DNA of 55,290 bases from Cobetia crustatorum (GCF_000591415.1 NZ_JEMF01000043.1:1-55290); one strand, 5' to 3'. Positions 27,630 through 37,048 are shown, numbered from the stretch's first letter. Translations and numbers: made by a program. Notes: generated by a model from the letters alone, not told the origin.

Positions 27630-28364
27630 TCAATCAGTCGCTGGCGTGAGGCTGGAATATTGGCGTGTCATCTCACGCGGGGATTGCCCGAAATAGCAGG
27701 AAAAGCGTCGCGAGAAGGCGGAGAGGTTCTGGTAGCCGACGGCCTCGGCGACTTGCTGGACGCTCAGGTCGGTATGGATCAATTGGGCACGGGCGCGCTC
27801 CATGCGTCTTGCAGTCAGGTACTGCTTGACGCTGATCCCCAGGCTGTCGCGAAACACCTTGTGGAATTGGGTCGGGCTCAAGTGAGCCAGCCTGGCCAGT
27901 GATGCGACGTCGTGGGGTTGGTCAAGCTGTGCCTTCATGGTATCCAGGACTCTCAGGAGTCGCCGATCGACTCGATGATCGCAGGTCTGCTTCTCCAGCA
28001 AGCCGAGAAACAGCGCGATCGACAGCTGGTCGATATTTCTGTCTACCTCACCCTGCAGCTGGGCTTCGAGGAACAGCAGGTAATTCATCAGCAGAGTGCT
28101 GATCGAGAACACCACTCGCTGAGACGCTGCGAGGTTGTCGGGCAGAGAGTCGAGATCGGCGACGATGAAGCGCGCGGCATCCTTGGCATGAAACAGGTGC
28201 GATTCACCGGGGCGAATGATGACGCACTCCCCGGTGACCACCGTGCCCTGATGGCTGCCGACCTGGATATCGAGATGCCCGCGAATCGGCAGCACCAGCT
28301 GGTGCTGCTCATGGTCATGTACGGTGGCCTGCGAGGTATAGGCTCGCAGCGAGAGTGTCGTCAT
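27630..28364 (-). CDS. AraC-family transcriptional regulator
   Basis: A 244-aa protein. The N-terminal cupin-like sensor half (VHDHEQHQLVLPIRGHLDIQVG, then GECVIIRPGESHLFHA) is followed by a double helix-turn-helix AraC domain from about residue 140: DVASLARLAHLSPTQFHKVFRDSLGISVKQYLTARRM and then VQQVAEAVGYQNLSAFSRRF..FGQSPREMTR. The ligand is unknown. The two EamA exporters lie directly downstream on the same strand, so it is probably their regulator; that is inference from position. Confidence 0.85.
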   Translation of the reverse strand: MTTLSLRAYTSQATVHDHEQHQLVLPIRGHLDIQVGSHQGTVVTGECVIIRPGESHLFHAKDAARFIVADLDSLPDNLAASQRVVFSISTLLMNYLLFLEAQLQGEVDRNIDQLSIALFLGLLEKQTCDHRVDRRLLRVLDTMKAQLDQPHDVASLARLAHLSPTQFHKVFRDSLGISVKQYLTARRMERARAQLIHTDLSVQQVAEAVGYQNLSAFSRRFSCYFGQSPREMTRQYSSLTPATD

Positions 28365-28445
28365 GGTGCTGTGGCCATCGTCAGGCGGTGAATGCGAATG
28401 AGAGCAGCCGTGCTAGTGGCAGTGAGATCAGGAGTGAGAATGCTG

Positions 28446-28979
28446 TCAGCGACTCAGCTCGATGCTGCGGGTCTGGCCACGGCCTACCTGAACCTGACTC
28501 AGTATCAGTGGGCTGCGGGTGCCATCGGGTAGCTTGATGACGCCTGCGACATAGAAGGTGCCAGAGGGCAGGCCAGTGGCATTGAAGTAGCCATTGCTAT
28601 CAGTGCGCACGATGTGGGTATACGCCTGAGCACGGGAGTCGGCGCGTTCAACAGTCTTGCCAGATAGGGCTAGTTCAGCCGCTTCTGCCGAATAGGTGGT
28701 GACAGGCGCGACCGAGATGCCATCGCCGTTGGCATAGACCGTCTGGCCCTGCCAGTCGTAGGACATGCGGCCTTTGATGGCGGAGCTGCCGGTCTTTTCA
28801 AGCTCGGCGTATTCGGCTTCAGGGAAGGCAACCGTGCGCTCGACGCGTTGCTCGCTGGGCTCTGTGATGCCGAAGTCGGGCATGGAGATGCTGTCGGCAA
28901 TGCGCGTGGCACTTTCGCAACCGGCAAGTGCTGCCGTGCAGAGCAGCAGGGCAAGGGGAGTACGCAATTGGCGAAGCAT
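28446..28979 (-). CDS. Lipoprotein with a carboxypeptidase-regulatory-like beta domain
   Basis: A 177-aa protein. Starting at 28979 (GAGGAAGG upstream) it has a lipoprotein signal peptide, MLRQLRTPLALLLCTAALAGC, with lipobox LAGC and the acylated cysteine at 21. The mature part is a beta-rich domain: KGRMSYDWQGQTVYANGDGISVAPVT, then RTDSNGYFNATGLPSGTFYVAGVI, the pattern of transthyretin-like or carboxypeptidase-regulatory domains. It is probably anchored in the outer membrane. The residue after the cysteine is Glu, which does not favour retention in the inner membrane. Function unknown. Confidence 0.75.
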   Translation of the reverse strand: MLRQLRTPLALLLCTAALAGCESATRIADSISMPDFGITEPSEQRVERTVAFPEAEYAELEKTGSSAIKGRMSYDWQGQTVYANGDGISVAPVTTYSAEAAELALSGKTVERADSRAQAYTHIVRTDSNGYFNATGLPSGTFYVAGVIKLPDGTRSPLILSQVQVGRGQTRSIELSR

Positions 28980-29355
28980 GATGGGCCTTCCTCGAAGAAG
29001 ATGATGTACCGATGGCGGCTGATGGACGCAGCGAGTCACAAGGGCCACCTTGATAGCGCCATCCTACTGGGCTGGCGGGGTTCAGGAAACTGTCAGTGGT
29101 AACCGACATGTCTGTGAGCAAAGAGCATCGTCGCTCCAGGGTGGCGCTTGTGGCATCTGCCTATACTTCCTCTCATGCTATTTGGTGTGTTGTCAGGCAG
29201 CCTATGAGATTTCTAAAGCAGAAAAGCATTATTAATTAGACCTTTGTCTATTAATAGGAGACAGTTGTCTCCATTCATACATCGTTAATATTTGCGTGGC
29301 TACCTGAGGGTATATCGCAAGCTCGTTATCGAGTTTTCATTCTTCGGAGAGTCGC
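28980..29355. promoter_or_regulatory. Regulatory gap before the dehydrogenase operon, with two AGAC-N4-GTCT palindromes
   Basis: The 376-bp divergent gap is AT-rich near 29215-29290. It carries AGACctttGTCT (29238-29249) and AGACagttGTCT (29259-29270), whose centres are exactly 21 bp apart. The first extends to TAGAC..GTCTA flanked by ATTAAT/TTAATA arms; the second is a 16-bp palindrome from GGAGAC to GTCTCC. They are good candidates for a dimeric regulator binding two turns apart before the dehydrogenase operon. No gene is seen in this gap. Confidence 0.6.
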
Positions 29356-29976
29356 ATGCCCACATGTGAAGAGCGTATTCCGCACCAGGTCTCAAGGCGA
29401 CAGACTGATCATCACGGCGAGCCCCACGGCGCTACTCCCGCGAGTCCGTCACGCCGTCATCTGCTCAAGCTAGGTATTTCGGGAGTGGGTGTGGCGGCAC
29501 TTTCCAGCCTGTCACTGTCCGCGTTGGCGGCCAGTGTCGCCTCATCAGAGGAAGCATCCGCTGATGCGACGGATGCCTCTGCCTTCTCGGCATTCATGAC
29601 TTTGTCAGCTTGGCTATTGAGCGACAAGACGCTGGATGAGCGTCTGGGACAGCGCTTCTTTGAGGCGATGGTACGCATTCCCGCCACCAATGTGCCCGGC
29701 ATGGGCAGCTTGCCAGCCTTGAAGAAAAAGCTGCTGGCACTTGGCGAAGCGCGTGACTATCTGAAGGATGATGATCTTGAGGCGTCCGAGATGCAGCTGG
29801 TGCGGCGGGTGCTTCAGGCATGGATGCTGGGCACTGTCGGCACGGCGATTGATGACCCGGCTGCCGAAGTGATCGCCTATGAGTACGCCGCCATGTATGC
29901 CGGCCCGCGCGATGTGCAGGTCATCCGCACCTATTGCCCCAACCAGCCGGGGTTCTGGACGCAGCGTCCTGAGTGA
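29356..29976 (+). CDS. Membrane-bound dehydrogenase small subunit (gluconate 2-dehydrogenase subunit 3 family)
   Basis: A 206-aa Tat-exported protein. The N-terminal stretch SRRHLLKLGI (32-41) is a twin-arginine signal with a hydrophobic core ALSSLSLSALAASVA. The body (FMTLSAWLLSDKTLDERLGQRFFEAM ... YCPNQPGFWTQRPE) is that of the gamma subunit of FAD-dependent gluconate, sorbitol, fructose or glucose dehydrogenases, a chaperone-like subunit that carries the flavoprotein across the membrane by hitch-hiking. The GMC and cytochrome subunits follow, completing the usual three-part enzyme. The start at 29356 precedes about 30 polar residues before the Tat motif. Confidence 0.85.
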   Translation: MPTCEERIPHQVSRRQTDHHGEPHGATPASPSRRHLLKLGISGVGVAALSSLSLSALAASVASSEEASADATDASAFSAFMTLSAWLLSDKTLDERLGQRFFEAMVRIPATNVPGMGSLPALKKKLLALGEARDYLKDDDLEASEMQLVRRVLQAWMLGTVGTAIDDPAAEVIAYEYAAMYAGPRDVQVIRTYCPNQPGFWTQRPE

Positions 29977-30047
29977 TGCCGTCTGCTGACTGCGCCCTGG
30001 ATCATCAGTCCTGACACTGTCGATCTAATCGGGCGTATGCCGTGCGC

Positions 30048-30120
30048 TGCTGAAGCACTTGAGAGCAAGCACTTGAGAGCAAGCACTTGAGAATCAGTGC
30101 CTGAGATAAGTGCTTCAGCA
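30048..30120 (+). repeat. Tandem 14-bp repeat inside a 13-bp inverted repeat, between subunit genes
   Basis: The unit AAGCACTTGAGAGC occurs at 30053-30066 and 30067-30080, with a partial third copy at 30081-30092. It is enclosed by TGCTGAAGCACTT (30048-30060) and its exact complement AAGTGCTTCAGCA (30108-30120). CTTG-AGAG-CAAG mini-hairpins form inside. The structure can fold into a long stem in the transcript between the small and large subunit genes. Confidence 0.75.
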
Positions 30121-30218
30121 AATGCCGGACCGTTATTCCCTATTGCTGCCCCCTTGAGACGTGAAGTTTCCGCTCAAGGCCTACGCACTAAAAGATGTCC
30201 CCCTGAGGAGAAACCTGC

Positions 30219-31831
30219 ATGGCTGCGGAATCCCATTCGCACGATGCCGATGTGATCATCGTCGGTTCTGGTGTCGCTGGCGCCCTGATTGCTCACCGGC
30301 TTGCCGAAGCTGGAAAATCAGTGATCATGCTCGAGGCTGGCCCTCGCATGCAGCGTTGGCAAATTGTCGAGCGCTTCCGCAATCAGGCCGACAAGATGGA
30401 CTTCATGGGCCCTTATCCGGCCAGCAAGGCCGCGCCTCACCCGATGCTTTACGGCGAGAATGCCAATTATCTGGTGCAGAAGGGCGAACACCCATATGAC
30501 GCGCAATATATCCGTGCCGTTGGCGGCACGACCTGGCATTGGGCGGCGTCCGCATGGCGCTTTCTGCCCAGCGACTTTCGCCTGAAAAGCGAATACGGCG
30601 TCGGATTGGATTGGCCGATCGCCTATGAGGACATTGAGTCCTATTATTTTCGCGCAGAAGTGGCATTGGGTGTCTGGGGGCCGAACGATGTCGATCTCGG
30701 TAGCCCGCGAAGTGCTGACTATCCGATGGCGCCGTTGCCGCTGTCCTGGAACGAGCAGCGCGTCAGTGATCGCATCAACCCCCATGGTTTCGATATGGTC
30801 ACCGAGCCGGTCGCACGCAATAGTCGTCCGTATGACGATCGCCCAACCTGCTGTGGCAACAATAACTGCATGCCGATCTGTCCGATTGGGGCCATGTATT
30901 CCGGCATCATCCACGTTGAGAAGCTGAACGCGCGGGCGCCAAGTTGATTGATAATGCTGTTGTCCATCATCTGGAAAGTGATGAGAGCGGGACTATCCGA
31001 GAAGTGCGCTATCTCGACCCCGCGGGCAAGGAGCACCGCCTGAGCGCGCGGCGTGTCGTACTGGCAGCCAATGGCATCGAGACGCCCAAGCTGATGCAGA
31101 TGTCGGTGAATGCACATACACCGGACGGCGTGGGCAACCAGAATGACATGGTGGGCCGTCACCTGATGGATCACCCGGGGACTGGCGTCAGCTTCCTGGC
31201 GGATGAAACGCTCTGGGCCGGCCGCGGTCCGCAGGAGATGACCTCGATCATTACCTGGCGCGATGGTGACTTCCGCAGTGAATATTCCTCCAAGAAGCTG
31301 CATCTCTCGAACATGGCGCGTACACAGCAGATGACGACGGAGGTGTTGTCCGAAACACCGCTGCGTCTTGGCGCCGAATTGCAGGCACAGATCGATAATC
31401 GTGCTAGCCGCTTTGTGCAGTTTGATAGCTTCCATGAGTTACTGCCGGAGCCGAGCAATCGCATCACTCCGTCGAAAAAACGTGACGCACTTGGCCTGCC
31501 AAGGCCAGAATTCCGTTATGCTATAGATGATTACGTCAAGCGCAGCGCCGTGCATACCCGTGAACAATATGCACGTATCGCTCAGCTGATGGGAGGCACG
31601 GACATCGCGTTCCGTGACGAATTCTCCAACAACCAGCATATCTGCGGTACGACCCTGATGGGAGACAATCCCAAGCAGTCCGTGGTGGACCGCGATTGCC
31701 GTGTGCATGGCCATGACAACCTGTTTGTCGCCAGCTCCGGCTGCATGCCGACCGTTGGGTCGGTCAATTGCACCCTGACCATCGCGGCCTTGTCTCTCCG
31801 TATCGCCGATCAGCTAGAACAGGAAATGTGA
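30219..31831 (+). pseudogene. FAD-dependent GMC dehydrogenase large subunit (sugar/polyol/gluconate type), split by a 1-base deletion
   Basis: The restored protein is about 537 aa. FAD-binding motif IIVGSGVAGALIAHRL is at 12-27; CCGNNNCMPICPIG holds the cysteines that ligate a [3Fe-4S] cluster in FAD-dependent glucose/fructose/sorbitol dehydrogenases; the C-terminus has HICGTTLMGDNP and the closing VASSGCMPTVGSVNCTLTIAAL. The frame breaks after VEK at about 30923 (aagctgaac for aaggctgaac); the rest restarts with LIDNAVVHHLESDE in the other frame. ATG 30219 has GAGGAG upstream; the next gene's start is 3 bases after the stop. It oxidises its substrate in the periplasm and passes electrons to the cytochrome subunit. 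Whether the substrate is gluconate, sorbitol, fructose or another sugar cannot be told from sequence alone. Confidence 0.88.
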
Positions 31832-31833
31832 GT

Positions 31834-33402
31834 ATGGACCAGCCAGGTCGTAACGCCGTGAATGATGAGAGTATTGCCAAGAAACGCCTGATGGTCCGCC
31901 CTACGCATCGCCATCTGGGAAGCGCCATTCGTCTTGCGGCATTTGCCGGTGTCAGCACGCTGCTGTTGAGTGGTTGTGGCAACGGTGAAGATGAGCATGT
32001 CAAGCAGGTTGAGGCTGACAAGGCAGCAACCAGTGACTCAGCGCTGATCAAGCAAGGCCTTTATATGGCGCAGGCCAGTGACTGTGCCGCCTGTCACACG
32101 ACCGAGGATGGTGAAGACTACGCAGGTGGCCTCACGTTCGAGACACCGGTCGGCGAGATTTTCTCCACCAATATCACACCGGACACTGAGCACGGTATTG
32201 GTAACTACACCCTTGAGGAATACACCCGTGTATTGCGCGAAGGTGAAGCCGCTGATGGCCATAATCTCTACCCGGCGATGCCGTTCCCATCCTACGCGCG
32301 CCTGACGGATGACGACATCAAGGCGCTGTATGCGTGGAACATGCATGATGTAGAGCCGAGCAGCACACCGAATCGTGAAAGCGAGATTCCGTTCCCGCTC
32401 AACATGCGTTGGCCGATGGGATTGTGGGAGGAGATCTTCTCGCCGTTGGAGCCGTGGCAGGATACCGCAGACAAGAGTGCTGACTGGAATCGCGGTGCCT
32501 ATCTGGTGCAGGGGCCGGGTCACTGTGGCAGCTGTCACACTGAGCGCGGCCTCGCCTTCCAGGAGAAGGCGCTGACTGGCGATGAGGAGGGTTACCTCGG
32601 TGGTGCGATGATTGAAGGCTGGCGCGCCTTCAACCTGACGCCAGACATCAAGGATGGCCTGGGCAGCTGGAGCGAGCAGGATATTGTCACCTATCTCTCG
32701 ACCGGCAACCTGAAGGGCAAGGCGCAGGCAGGTGGTCCGATGGCGGATGTCATCACCCACTCCATGCGTCATATGACTGACGAAGACCTCAACGCGATGG
32801 CGGTCTATCTGAAGTCGCTGCCGGCGCTGAATGGCAAGGGCGAGCAGGGCGAAGCGGTCAATGATGACGATCGCAAGGCTGAAGCTGCGAAGTCCTCTGA
32901 GAAGCAGGCCGACGACAAGGGCTCGCAAGATACCCCGCAGGTCGCGACTCGTTTCAATCAGGGCGCGCCGGCTGACGATGTGCTGTTGCTGCGCGGTCAG
33001 CCGCTGGACAAGCGTCCGGATGACGAGGACCTCATTGGTCAGCTGACAGAGGCCACGCCTGGCGTGCGCCTGTATCTGGGCCACTGCGCCATGTGTCACG
33101 GTGCTGATGGCGCAGGGACGCAGGATGGCTACTATCCGTCACTGTTCCACAACAGTGTTACCGGCAGCGTCTATCCGGATAATCTGGCGCAGGCCATTCT
33201 CAATGGTGTGCAACGTGAGAACAATGGCCACAGCGTCTTCATGCCGGCCTTTGACACCAGCCTGACCGATGATGAGCTGATCAATCTGATGGACTACCTG
33301 GAAAACCGTTTCGGCGAAGGTCATCAAGCCAAGACACTGGCAGCGCCGGATACGCGCCGTCAGCAGCTGAGCGATAAGCTCGAAGACTGGCGCGGCGAGT
33401 AA
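31834..33402 (+). CDS. Triheme cytochrome c subunit of the membrane-bound dehydrogenase
   Basis: A 522-aa periplasmic lipoprotein. A lipobox-like LLLSGCG (about 43-49) marks the acylated cysteine C48. Three heme c motifs follow: CAACH at 84, CGSCH at 231 and CAMCH at 418, as in gluconate and sorbitol dehydrogenase cytochrome subunits, which carry electrons from the flavoprotein to ubiquinone. Between the second and third is an acidic, lysine-rich linker (about 340-385). The start at 31834 has AGGAAA eight bases upstream inside the previous gene's end, so the two are tightly coupled. Confidence 0.9.
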   Translation: MDQPGRNAVNDESIAKKRLMVRPTHRHLGSAIRLAAFAGVSTLLLSGCGNGEDEHVKQVEADKAATSDSALIKQGLYMAQASDCAACHTTEDGEDYAGGLTFETPVGEIFSTNITPDTEHGIGNYTLEEYTRVLREGEAADGHNLYPAMPFPSYARLTDDDIKALYAWNMHDVEPSSTPNRESEIPFPLNMRWPMGLWEEIFSPLEPWQDTADKSADWNRGAYLVQGPGHCGSCHTERGLAFQEKALTGDEEGYLGGAMIEGWRAFNLTPDIKDGLGSWSEQDIVTYLSTGNLKGKAQAGGPMADVITHSMRHMTDEDLNAMAVYLKSLPALNGKGEQGEAVNDDDRKAEAAKSSEKQADDKGSQDTPQVATRFNQGAPADDVLLLRGQPLDKRPDDEDLIGQLTEATPGVRLYLGHCAMCHGADGAGTQDGYYPSLFHNSVTGSVYPDNLAQAILNGVQRENNGHSVFMPAFDTSLTDDELINLMDYLENRFGEGHQAKTLAAPDTRRQQLSDKLEDWRGE

Positions 33403-33407
33403 GTGCC

Positions 33408-33442
33408 ACAGACCGGTGCTCACTCGATGAGCGCCGGTCTGT
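33408..33442 (+). terminator. Stem-loop terminator after the dehydrogenase operon
   Basis: ACAGACCGGTGCTCA and TGAGCGCCGGTCTGT form a 15-bp stem (one G-U) with a five-base loop, six bases past the stop. The T-run is poor. Confidence 0.65.
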
Positions 33443-33636
33443 CGTGCTCACATCACTTTTAGGTGCATCTCGCACTGGCGCTATCGCGAAGTTGGGGTAA
33501 AATTGCAGCACGTAGTCCCCTATTTCGCATTCATGCCGTGCGGGTTGCGTGCAAATGCAGCACAAACTGAAGAACTGCGGTAGAATGTGCGCCCAGACTT
33601 TAGCTCTTTACCAATTATTCGAGGCAACATAGCAGT

Positions 33637-34170
33637 ATGACCGACGCCACTCTTGACGATCAGCTTGCATCCCTGTTTCAGGAGCAGGACACCAAGCAAG
33701 ACCAGAATGCCCGCATCAAGGAGCTGGAACGTCAGCTGCGTGAAGCTGCCAAGGAAGCCGACAAGCTCCGTAGTGCCCGTGACAAGGCCAAGAAAGAAGT
33801 TGAGGAGCTGCGCGCGCGTAATGAGCGTCTCAGCGAAAAGGCGAATGCTTCTGACAAGCATCGCAAGCAGATTGAACACGAATTCAATCAGAAGCTGGTC
33901 CAGTACAAGGCACGTCTGGCGCGCGAGCAGGCAATTGCCCAGTCTCGCATGATGCCGATGGGTGCTTCTGCTGAAGACGAGCAGACTGAAGAAGATGCAG
34001 CAACGCTTGAAGACCTCGGTCTGAACGCTGCTGCTATCCGCGCCCTGACGGATGCTGGCTACGATGACGTTGCCAAGGTACGCAAGGCGCACGCTGATGG
34101 CGTGATTGCAGAAGTGAAGGGTATTGGCCCCAAGGCTCAGTCCCAGATCACTGAAGCGCTCGACGCCTGA
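33637..34170 (+). CDS. Coiled-coil protein with C-terminal helix-hairpin-helix
   Basis: A 177-aa protein. Residues 12-107 are a long charged heptad-type coiled coil (KELERQLREAAKEADKLRSA, then ...KEVEELRARNERLSEKAN). The last 55 residues hold a helix-hairpin-helix (LGLNAAAIRALTDAGYDDVAKVRKAHADGVIAEVKGIGPKAQSQITEAL), with the KGIGPK hairpin typical of non-specific DNA binding. It is probably a cytoplasmic DNA- or RNA-associated protein; no specific family is recognised. It is a single gene with its own terminator downstream. Confidence 0.75.
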   Translation: MTDATLDDQLASLFQEQDTKQDQNARIKELERQLREAAKEADKLRSARDKAKKEVEELRARNERLSEKANASDKHRKQIEHEFNQKLVQYKARLAREQAIAQSRMMPMGASAEDEQTEEDAATLEDLGLNAAAIRALTDAGYDDVAKVRKAHADGVIAEVKGIGPKAQSQITEALDA

Positions 34171-34316
34171 GATAGACCTTTCGGTATCGCTTGATGGGTA
34201 CCGGATGTCGATGATGGCCCTTCAGTATCGATTGGCCGCTGTCAGCTTCTCCTGTGAAGCATGATTGGCGGCCATCTGTTTGGTCAGACGCATCATCGAA
34301 TGCTGTCACTCGCGAC

Positions 34317-34363
34317 ATGAAAAACCCGCCAATTGCTCTTTATAGCAGATGGCGGGTTTTTTA
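34317..34363. terminator. Bidirectional terminator between convergent genes
   Basis: AAAACCCGCCA (34321-34331) pairs with TGGCGGGTTTT (34350-34360), with an inner TGCT/AGCA pairing and six Ts. It ends both the coiled-coil gene (plus) and the binding-protein-like gene (minus, stop at 34381). Confidence 0.9.
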
Positions 34364-34380
34364 TGTCTTGAAAATGAGTG

Positions 34381-35418
34381 TCAGCCCTTGGCCGCCTCAG
34401 CCTTTGTCTGCGAGGGAGGTGTAGCGATGTCAGGCCAGGTGACCGCTGGCTGATCGCTGTCCTTGGGATCAAGCCAATCAGAGAGTGCCTTGCGCATGTC
34501 GACGGCTGGAATCGAATGGCCGTTCAGTGCATGGACCACGCGCGGCAGGCTCGGTGCTTCACCGGCCTCGGCAGGCCAGGCCTGCTTCAGCATAAAGGCG
34601 ACCTTCATGGGCTCGTCGTCGTGCAGCGCATGTTGCACGCGCGCATGTTCGACGGCGAGTTGGTCCAGTTCACGGCTCAGTGTCGCGTCTTGTGTATCGG
34701 CCAGGCTGATCAGCAACATGCGCGGCAGGTCCAGCATGTTGGCGCGTGGTAGCCAATCCTTGGATAGCGGGTGGATCGCGATAAGACGTGTAGCATCATC
34801 TCCATTGAGGAAGGCTGCGTGAATCTTGCGGCTGTTGACCAGCGCCTTGGGCGCATCACCGGCGTATTCATCGCCTTCCAGCTCATCCAACGAACGCGGG
34901 CTGACCAGCTGCATGCTGGAACCCACCTTGACCTCGACCCACTGCTTGAGCGCCAGATGTGAACGGGCGTCATCATCCTTCATCGCAACGCGCATGGCGC
35001 GTGTGGTGTCGTTGAGGAAGCGAATCAGCATCTCGGCAGGCTCGAACAGCTTGGTATAGCGGATCAACTCATCACGTGCGACCAGGCTGACATCATCAAG
35101 GTCTGCGCCATCCAGTACGCGCAGTGTCAGTCCCTGGTCGATCAGCTCGCGTAGCATCTGTGGTGTGACGTAGACAGCATCCAGTGAGCCATCGGCCAGG
35201 CCTTGCTCGACTGCTTGGGTGTTGGCAAATTCCTTGAGTGTCAGCGGTGATGACAGGCTGCCTTGCGCTGCGAGCATTACGCTGGGGCTTGCGCTGACAC
35301 CGGCATCTGTCGGCATGCCAATCTCGAGCGCATTGGCGGACTGGGCGCCCAGCAACAGCGAACCCACCAGACCAAGCTTTGATAGATGGGAGGGAACGGA
35401 CAGAAAGGAACGGGACAT
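34381..35418 (-). CDS. Periplasmic binding-protein-like orphan
   Basis: A 345-aa secreted protein. The start at 35418 (CGGAG upstream) gives a signal peptide, MSRSFLSVPSHLSKLGLVGS to SANALE, cleaved near AXA. The mature part looks like a type-2 solute-binding fold of the ABC type used for nitrate, sulfonates or pyrimidine precursors: GSLDAVYVTPQMLRELIDQGLTLRVLDG (strand and helix before the hinge), then LLISLADTQDATLSRELDQLA. Nothing shows a ligand. No ABC permease or ATPase adjoins it, so it could act as a lone binding protein or sensor input. Confidence 0.65.
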   Translation of the reverse strand: MSRSFLSVPSHLSKLGLVGSLLLGAQSANALEIGMPTDAGVSASPSVMLAAQGSLSSPLTLKEFANTQAVEQGLADGSLDAVYVTPQMLRELIDQGLTLRVLDGADLDDVSLVARDELIRYTKLFEPAEMLIRFLNDTTRAMRVAMKDDDARSHLALKQWVEVKVGSSMQLVSPRSLDELEGDEYAGDAPKALVNSRKIHAAFLNGDDATRLIAIHPLSKDWLPRANMLDLPRMLLISLADTQDATLSRELDQLAVEHARVQHALHDDEPMKVAFMLKQAWPAEAGEAPSLPRVVHALNGHSIPAVDMRKALSDWLDPKDSDQPAVTWPDIATPPSQTKAEAAKG

Positions 35419-35556
35419 CGTGCACTCCGGCAACGGGACGAATGGTGGCCATGAATGGCGGCTATGGTAGACGTTTGGAGTGTGACTGTCAGCGGCAGAG
35501 GCCTCGTTGCGGCGTCTTGTCGCTGAGACGAGGTTGTCCGTGCGTGCTGTCGTGGG

Positions 35557-35593
35557 TCAAAAAAACCTCCCGCCACATGAGTGAGGGGAGGTT
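35557..35593 (-). terminator. Rho-independent terminator after the DAACS symporter
   Basis: AACCTCCC (35564-35571) pairs with GGGAGGTT (35586-35593); on the minus strand it is followed by a run of seven Ts. Confidence 0.85.
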
Positions 35594-35635
35594 GATGGGG
35601 CGTGTGAGTACTAGCCCGGGAGCGAGTGCCAGAAA

Positions 35636-36841
35636 TCAGCGATTGCTGGCTGACTCGGCCGTGTTGAGGCACTCAGGTGACTTCTTCGACACGACACCAT
35701 CGCGACGCGCGAAGTGATCGACCCACAGCGCGATGACACCGTCACCGGTGACGTTGGTAGCGGTACCGAAGCTGTCCTGCGCCAGATACAGCGCGATCAT
35801 CAGGCCAAGTTCCGCTTCGCCGAAGCCGAGCATGCTGCCCAGCACACCCAGCGCGGCCATCACGGCACCGCCCGGCGCACCGGGAGCGGCAATCATGGTC
35901 AGGCCCAGCATGATCAGGAAGGGCACCATCTCACCGACACTCGCGATGTTCAGGTTGTGGCTCATCATCATCACAGCCGTGGCGCAGGTCACGATGGTGA
36001 TGGTGGAACCGGACAGATGAATGGTCGCGCACAGCGGCACGCTGAAATCGGCCACCTCATCGCTCACGCCATTGGCCTTGGTCTGACGCAAGCTGACAGG
36101 TATGGTCGCTGCCGATGACATGGTGCCCAGTGCCGTCAGGTAGGCCGGCAGCATGTTGCGTAACAGACCTAGTGGCGAGCGACGCTGCAACAGGCCTGTC
36201 ATCAGGTAGGCAGCGCTCAGCCAGACCCAATGCATCACGATTGCGAGTATCAATACCTTCCAGAAGGTATCCAGTGTGGAGAGCGCCTGGCCTTCATAGG
36301 CCATCTCGGCAAAGGTACCTGCGATGAAGAGCGGCAGTAGTGGAATGATCACGCGGTTGAGGAAGACATCGACGACTTCACGTGATTCAAAGACGGCGCT
36401 CTTCAGTGTCGACAGTTCACGTCGACTGATCACCACGCCGAATACAAAGGCCAGGACCAGCGCTGTCATCACCGGCAACGCGGCCGGGATTTCGAGATCG
36501 ATGAAGGGGGCCAGTGCCTCGCGGCCCTCTGCGACCGGTGCCATGCCCGACAGCATGCCCGGCAGTAGGTTACTGGCCACCAGGAAGGCCAGGATGCCGG
36601 CCAGAATCGTCGAACCGTACGCCATGCCGACAGTGCGGCCCAGCATGGCGCCGGAATTTTTCGGCAGCGACGCGATGCCGCTCATGACGTAGAACAGAAT
36701 GATCAACGGGATGGTGAAGTTGATCAGCTGGCCGATGATGATCTTCGCCGTCAGGGCGATGCGGACGAGAACATCCGGAGCCATCAGGCCGATCAGCAGA
36801 CCGGCAATGATGCCGAGGATTAATTTAACGATGAGCTTCAT
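35636..36841 (-). CDS. Dicarboxylate/amino-acid:cation symporter (DAACS family)
   Basis: A 401-aa inner-membrane transporter. The start at 36841 begins with the first helix (MKLIVKLILGIIAGLLIGLM). The hallmarks of the GltPh/SstT family are visible: a hairpin SSAATIPVSLRQTK (the serine-rich HP1 region), then the transport domain with ATIHLSGSTITIVTCA, HP2-like APGAPGGAVMAALG and the cation-site region YLAQDSFGTATNVTGDGV. It imports an acidic amino acid, serine/threonine or a C4-dicarboxylate with sodium or protons. An upstream reading to 36940 would add 33 residues without helix; I rejected it. A terminator follows. Confidence 0.85.
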   Translation of the reverse strand: MKLIVKLILGIIAGLLIGLMAPDVLVRIALTAKIIIGQLINFTIPLIILFYVMSGIASLPKNSGAMLGRTVGMAYGSTILAGILAFLVASNLLPGMLSGMAPVAEGREALAPFIDLEIPAALPVMTALVLAFVFGVVISRRELSTLKSAVFESREVVDVFLNRVIIPLLPLFIAGTFAEMAYEGQALSTLDTFWKVLILAIVMHWVWLSAAYLMTGLLQRRSPLGLLRNMLPAYLTALGTMSSAATIPVSLRQTKANGVSDEVADFSVPLCATIHLSGSTITIVTCATAVMMMSHNLNIASVGEMVPFLIMLGLTMIAAPGAPGGAVMAALGVLGSMLGFGEAELGLMIALYLAQDSFGTATNVTGDGVIALWVDHFARRDGVVSKKSPECLNTAESASNR

Positions 36842-37048
36842 GTGGATCTCGAAGGTTTGACGGGTTCTTGCCCAGATCGCAGGCCTTGAATCGCGTACCA
36901 CTTCGTATTGCATCGCACTGAACAGACCCTGCGCATGCACCGAAATGGCGCGCAGAGTCTACCTGAATTACGCTGGCATTTCAGGCCACTAGCTTCCGGG
37001 AGCTCACCACGCAAGAATCGTCCTCGTCACTTCGCAAGGCCATCCGGC

